Assembly (NCBI GenBank): GCA_023266165.1
Contig: JAHFRR010000057.1
Coordinates: forward strand, 1 to 8,420
Reading direction: 5' to 3'
Length of the DNA stretch: 8,420 nt
Source of the DNA: Thiotrichales bacterium
GTDB lineage: Bacteria > Pseudomonadota > Gammaproteobacteria > Francisellales > CACEW01
Positions within the stretch are counted from its first letter, which is position 1. Each line of letters opens with the position of its first letter. The notes below the pieces were generated by a model. It ran no database searches. It had not been told where the DNA came from and saw only the letters and a list, made by a program, of their open reading frames with translations. The translations under genes and the position numbers were made by a program. Of this stretch, positions 7,002 to 8,420 are shown piece after piece.

Positions 7002-8246
7002 CTACATCACTGTCACAGGAAACCCCTGGCACAGCTGGATCACTTGATCTCGAATCGAGATCATCAGGGCGTCGTTGTGCAGATCCAACAAGAGATCAGC
7101 AATCCAATGTGCAATCTTTTCCATCTCAGGTTCTTGCATACCCCGTGAGGTTAGCGCCGGCGTGCCCAAGCGCAGGCCACTGGTAATAAAGGGCGAGCGC
7201 GGATCATTGGGTACCGTATTTTTATTGACGGTCATATGCGCCTCGCCTAAGCGAATTTCGGCCTCTTTCCCAGGAATGTCTTGTGCGATCAGATCCACCA
7301 GCAATAAATGATTTTGCGTATTTCCAGAAACAATTTTAAAGCCTCGCGCTGTTAAAACCTCTGCCAATTTTTTAGCATTTTTCAACACCTGGATTTGATA
7401 GCTTTTAAAAGCGGGCTGAGCCGCTTCTAAAAATGCAACCGCTTTGGCCGCGATGACATGCATCAACGGCCCACCTTGGGATCCAGGAAAAATAGCTGAA
7501 TTGAGTTTTTTCTCGATCTCTGGGTTTGCCTTTGCCAAAATCAGTCCGCCACGAGGGCCTCTTAAGGTTTTATGGGTCGTTGAGGTCGTCACATCAGCAA
7601 TAGAAACAGGACTGGGGTATAACCCTGTTGCGACAAGACCTGCGATATGCGCCATGTCAACCACCAAATACGCACCCACTTCATCTGCAATTGCTCGAAA
7701 CTTTTGCCAATCAATCACTTGAGAATACGCAGAGAACCCTGCGACAATGAGTTTAGGCTGATGGGTCTGTGCCAGTGCTCTCACGACCTCATAGTCAATC
7801 AAACCCGTGATGGGATCAATGCCATATTGAACCGCTTTATACAACTTGCCAGAAAAGTTCACCGATGCACCGTGCGTCAGATGCCCACCATGCGCTAAAC
7901 TCATGCCCAAGATAGTTTCTCCAGGCTGCAGCAAAGCCATATACACCGCGGCATTGGCTTGCGAACCTGAATGAGGTTGGACATTGGCATAAGCTGCGTT
8001 AAATAAAGATTGAGCACGCTCAATGGCAAGACGCTCAATCTGATCTACAAACTCACACCCACCATAATAGCGTTTACCTGGATAGCCTTCGGCATACTTA
8101 TTGGTGAGAATAGACCCCTGCGCCTCAAGCACTGCGTGAGAGACATAATTCTCAGAAGCAATGAGCTCCAGATGGTCGATCTGGCGTTGCGCTTCTTGTT
8201 GAATAAACCCAAAAAGCGTGGGATCTAAGCGTGAAAGTGCCGTCAT
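7002..8246 (-). CDS. glyA: serine hydroxymethyltransferase
   Basis: This PLP-dependent enzyme interconverts serine plus tetrahydrofolate with glycine plus 5,10-methylenetetrahydrofolate, and is the main source of one-carbon units. With ATG 8246 the protein has 414 residues (E. coli GlyA has 417). Hallmarks in order are LELIASENY (26-34), YPGKRYYGG (55-63), HSGSQAN (92-98), LAHGGHLTHG (about 117-126), VVDMAHIAGL (195-204, with Asp197 and His200 near the cofactor) and TTHKTLRGPRGG, in which Lys226 is the Schiff-base lysine. The C-terminal domain is complete and ends QLCQGFPVTVM. A longer reading from 8288 adds 14 residues, but that ATG lies inside the -10 element, and the homologous N-terminus plus a GGAGA site support 8246. 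No nearby gene on this strand suggests an operon. The transposase fragment lies about 90 nt upstream. Confidence 0.97.
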   Translation of the reverse strand: MTALSRLDPTLFGFIQQEAQRQIDHLELIASENYVSHAVLEAQGSILTNKYAEGYPGKRYYGGCEFVDQIERLAIERAQSLFNAAYANVQPHSGSQANAAVYMALLQPGETILGMSLAHGGHLTHGASVNFSGKLYKAVQYGIDPITGLIDYEVVRALAQTHQPKLIVAGFSAYSQVIDWQKFRAIADEVGAYLVVDMAHIAGLVATGLYPSPVSIADVTTSTTHKTLRGPRGGLILAKANPEIEKKLNSAIFPGSQGGPLMHVIAAKAVAFLEAAQPAFKSYQIQVLKNAKKLAEVLTARGFKIVSGNTQNHLLLVDLIAQDIPGKEAEIRLGEAHMTVNKNTVPNDPRSPFITSGLRLGTPALTSRGMQEPEMEKIAHWIADLLLDLHNDALMISIRDQVIQLCQGFPVTVM

Positions 8247-8252
8247 AAACTG

Positions 8253-8257
8253 TCTCC
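8253..8257 (-). promoter_or_regulatory. ribosome binding site deciding the glyA start
   Basis: GGAGA on the minus strand lies 6 nt before ATG 8246. The alternative starts at 8270 and 8288 lack a comparable site. Confidence 0.7.
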
Positions 8258-8286
8258 GTGAAAGTGTCATATCACTACAGGGGGGC

Positions 8287-8292
8287 ATTATA
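8287..8292 (-). promoter_or_regulatory. probable -10 element of the glyA promoter
   Basis: A perfect TATAAT on the minus strand, placing the transcription start near 8280 and giving a leader of about 34 nt. No good -35 is present at 16-18 nt (the sequence there is C-rich, around TACCCC), so the promoter may need an activator. The element forms one arm of an imperfect palindrome (GCATTA 8285-8290 and TAATGC 8301-8306). Confidence 0.5.
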
Positions 8293-8333
8293 CTGATTTT
8301 TAATGCGCGGGGGTATGCGCGTCATGTATAGGT

Positions 8334-8420
8334 TCAGGTATTTTGAGACTTTTGAGAAGCCTCCAATTGGTAGTGATGAATATACTGCATTGGGGTGAGT
8401 CCGTCGAGGGCTTGGTGGGG
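8334..8420 (-). CDS. C-terminal end of an IS3-like transposase (integrase core), rest outside window
   Basis: Reading the minus strand from the window edge gives 28 codons and a TGA. The peptide begins PHQALDGLTPMQYIHHY and ends SQKSQNT. The pattern PHQAL-GLTPM-Y is the typical end of DDE integrase-core transposases of the IS3 (OrfB) type and relatives such as IS481, just after the catalytic Glu region. The family cannot be fixed from 28 residues. The element continues to the right of the window. Whether it is intact is unknown. It is oriented the same way as glyA, whose ATG is 87 nt downstream, and its end must fall between 8334 and the glyA promoter. Confidence 0.75.
   Translation of the reverse strand, partial: PHQALDGLTPMQYIHHYQLEASQKSQNT

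Noticed and set aside
6986..7010. GTGATG/CATCAC stem at the glyA 3' end as an intrinsic terminator
   Set aside because: In the glyA direction the stem is followed by A's rather than U's, and the stem is only 6 bp with a 13-nt loop.
8247..8288. Longer glyA start at 8288
   Set aside because: That ATG overlaps the -10 element and adds 14 residues absent from the family. ATG 8246 has the ribosome binding site.

Overview
The window looks like a chromosomal stretch of a gammaproteobacterium with moderate GC content. Sampled 60-base lines of the yhdP, tldD and glyA genes run at about 53-55% G+C. The best taxonomic clue is the order yhdP - nitrilase-family amidase - tldD, an arrangement typical of Gammaproteobacteria. 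I cannot place the genus from sequence alone.

Left part (1-4614, + strand): three closely spaced genes that read as one operon. They are the C-terminal ~748 residues of a YhdP/AsmA-like envelope protein (cut by the window start), a complete Nit1/YbeM-type amidase with an intact Glu-Lys-Cys triad, and a complete TldD metalloprotease subunit with HExxxH and the C-terminal cysteine. Together they cover transport of phospholipid across the envelope, metabolite repair and peptide/protein maturation. No direct cooperation is implied beyond co-transcription.

Middle part (4615-7001, - strand): a cysteine-free exported protein of unknown function, whose stop codon directly abuts the tldD stop codon. 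Upstream of it is a noticeably AT-richer gene for an AAA+ ATPase fused to a winged-helix-like segment and a C-terminal PD-(D/E)xK-like domain (archaeal-type ATPase/DUF234 architecture). The promoter of the ATPase gene is overlaid by three copies of a 12-13 bp motif in alternating orientation. This is the most striking non-coding structure in the window.

Right part (7002-8420, - strand): a complete serine hydroxymethyltransferase gene (glyA) with its own promoter region. Just upstream, at the window edge, lies the last 28 codons of an integrase-core transposase of IS3-like type. The insertion sequence therefore lies directly behind the glyA promoter.

There is no stretch of more than 300 bases without a gene. 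No tRNA, rRNA, CRISPR array or convincing intrinsic terminator was seen.
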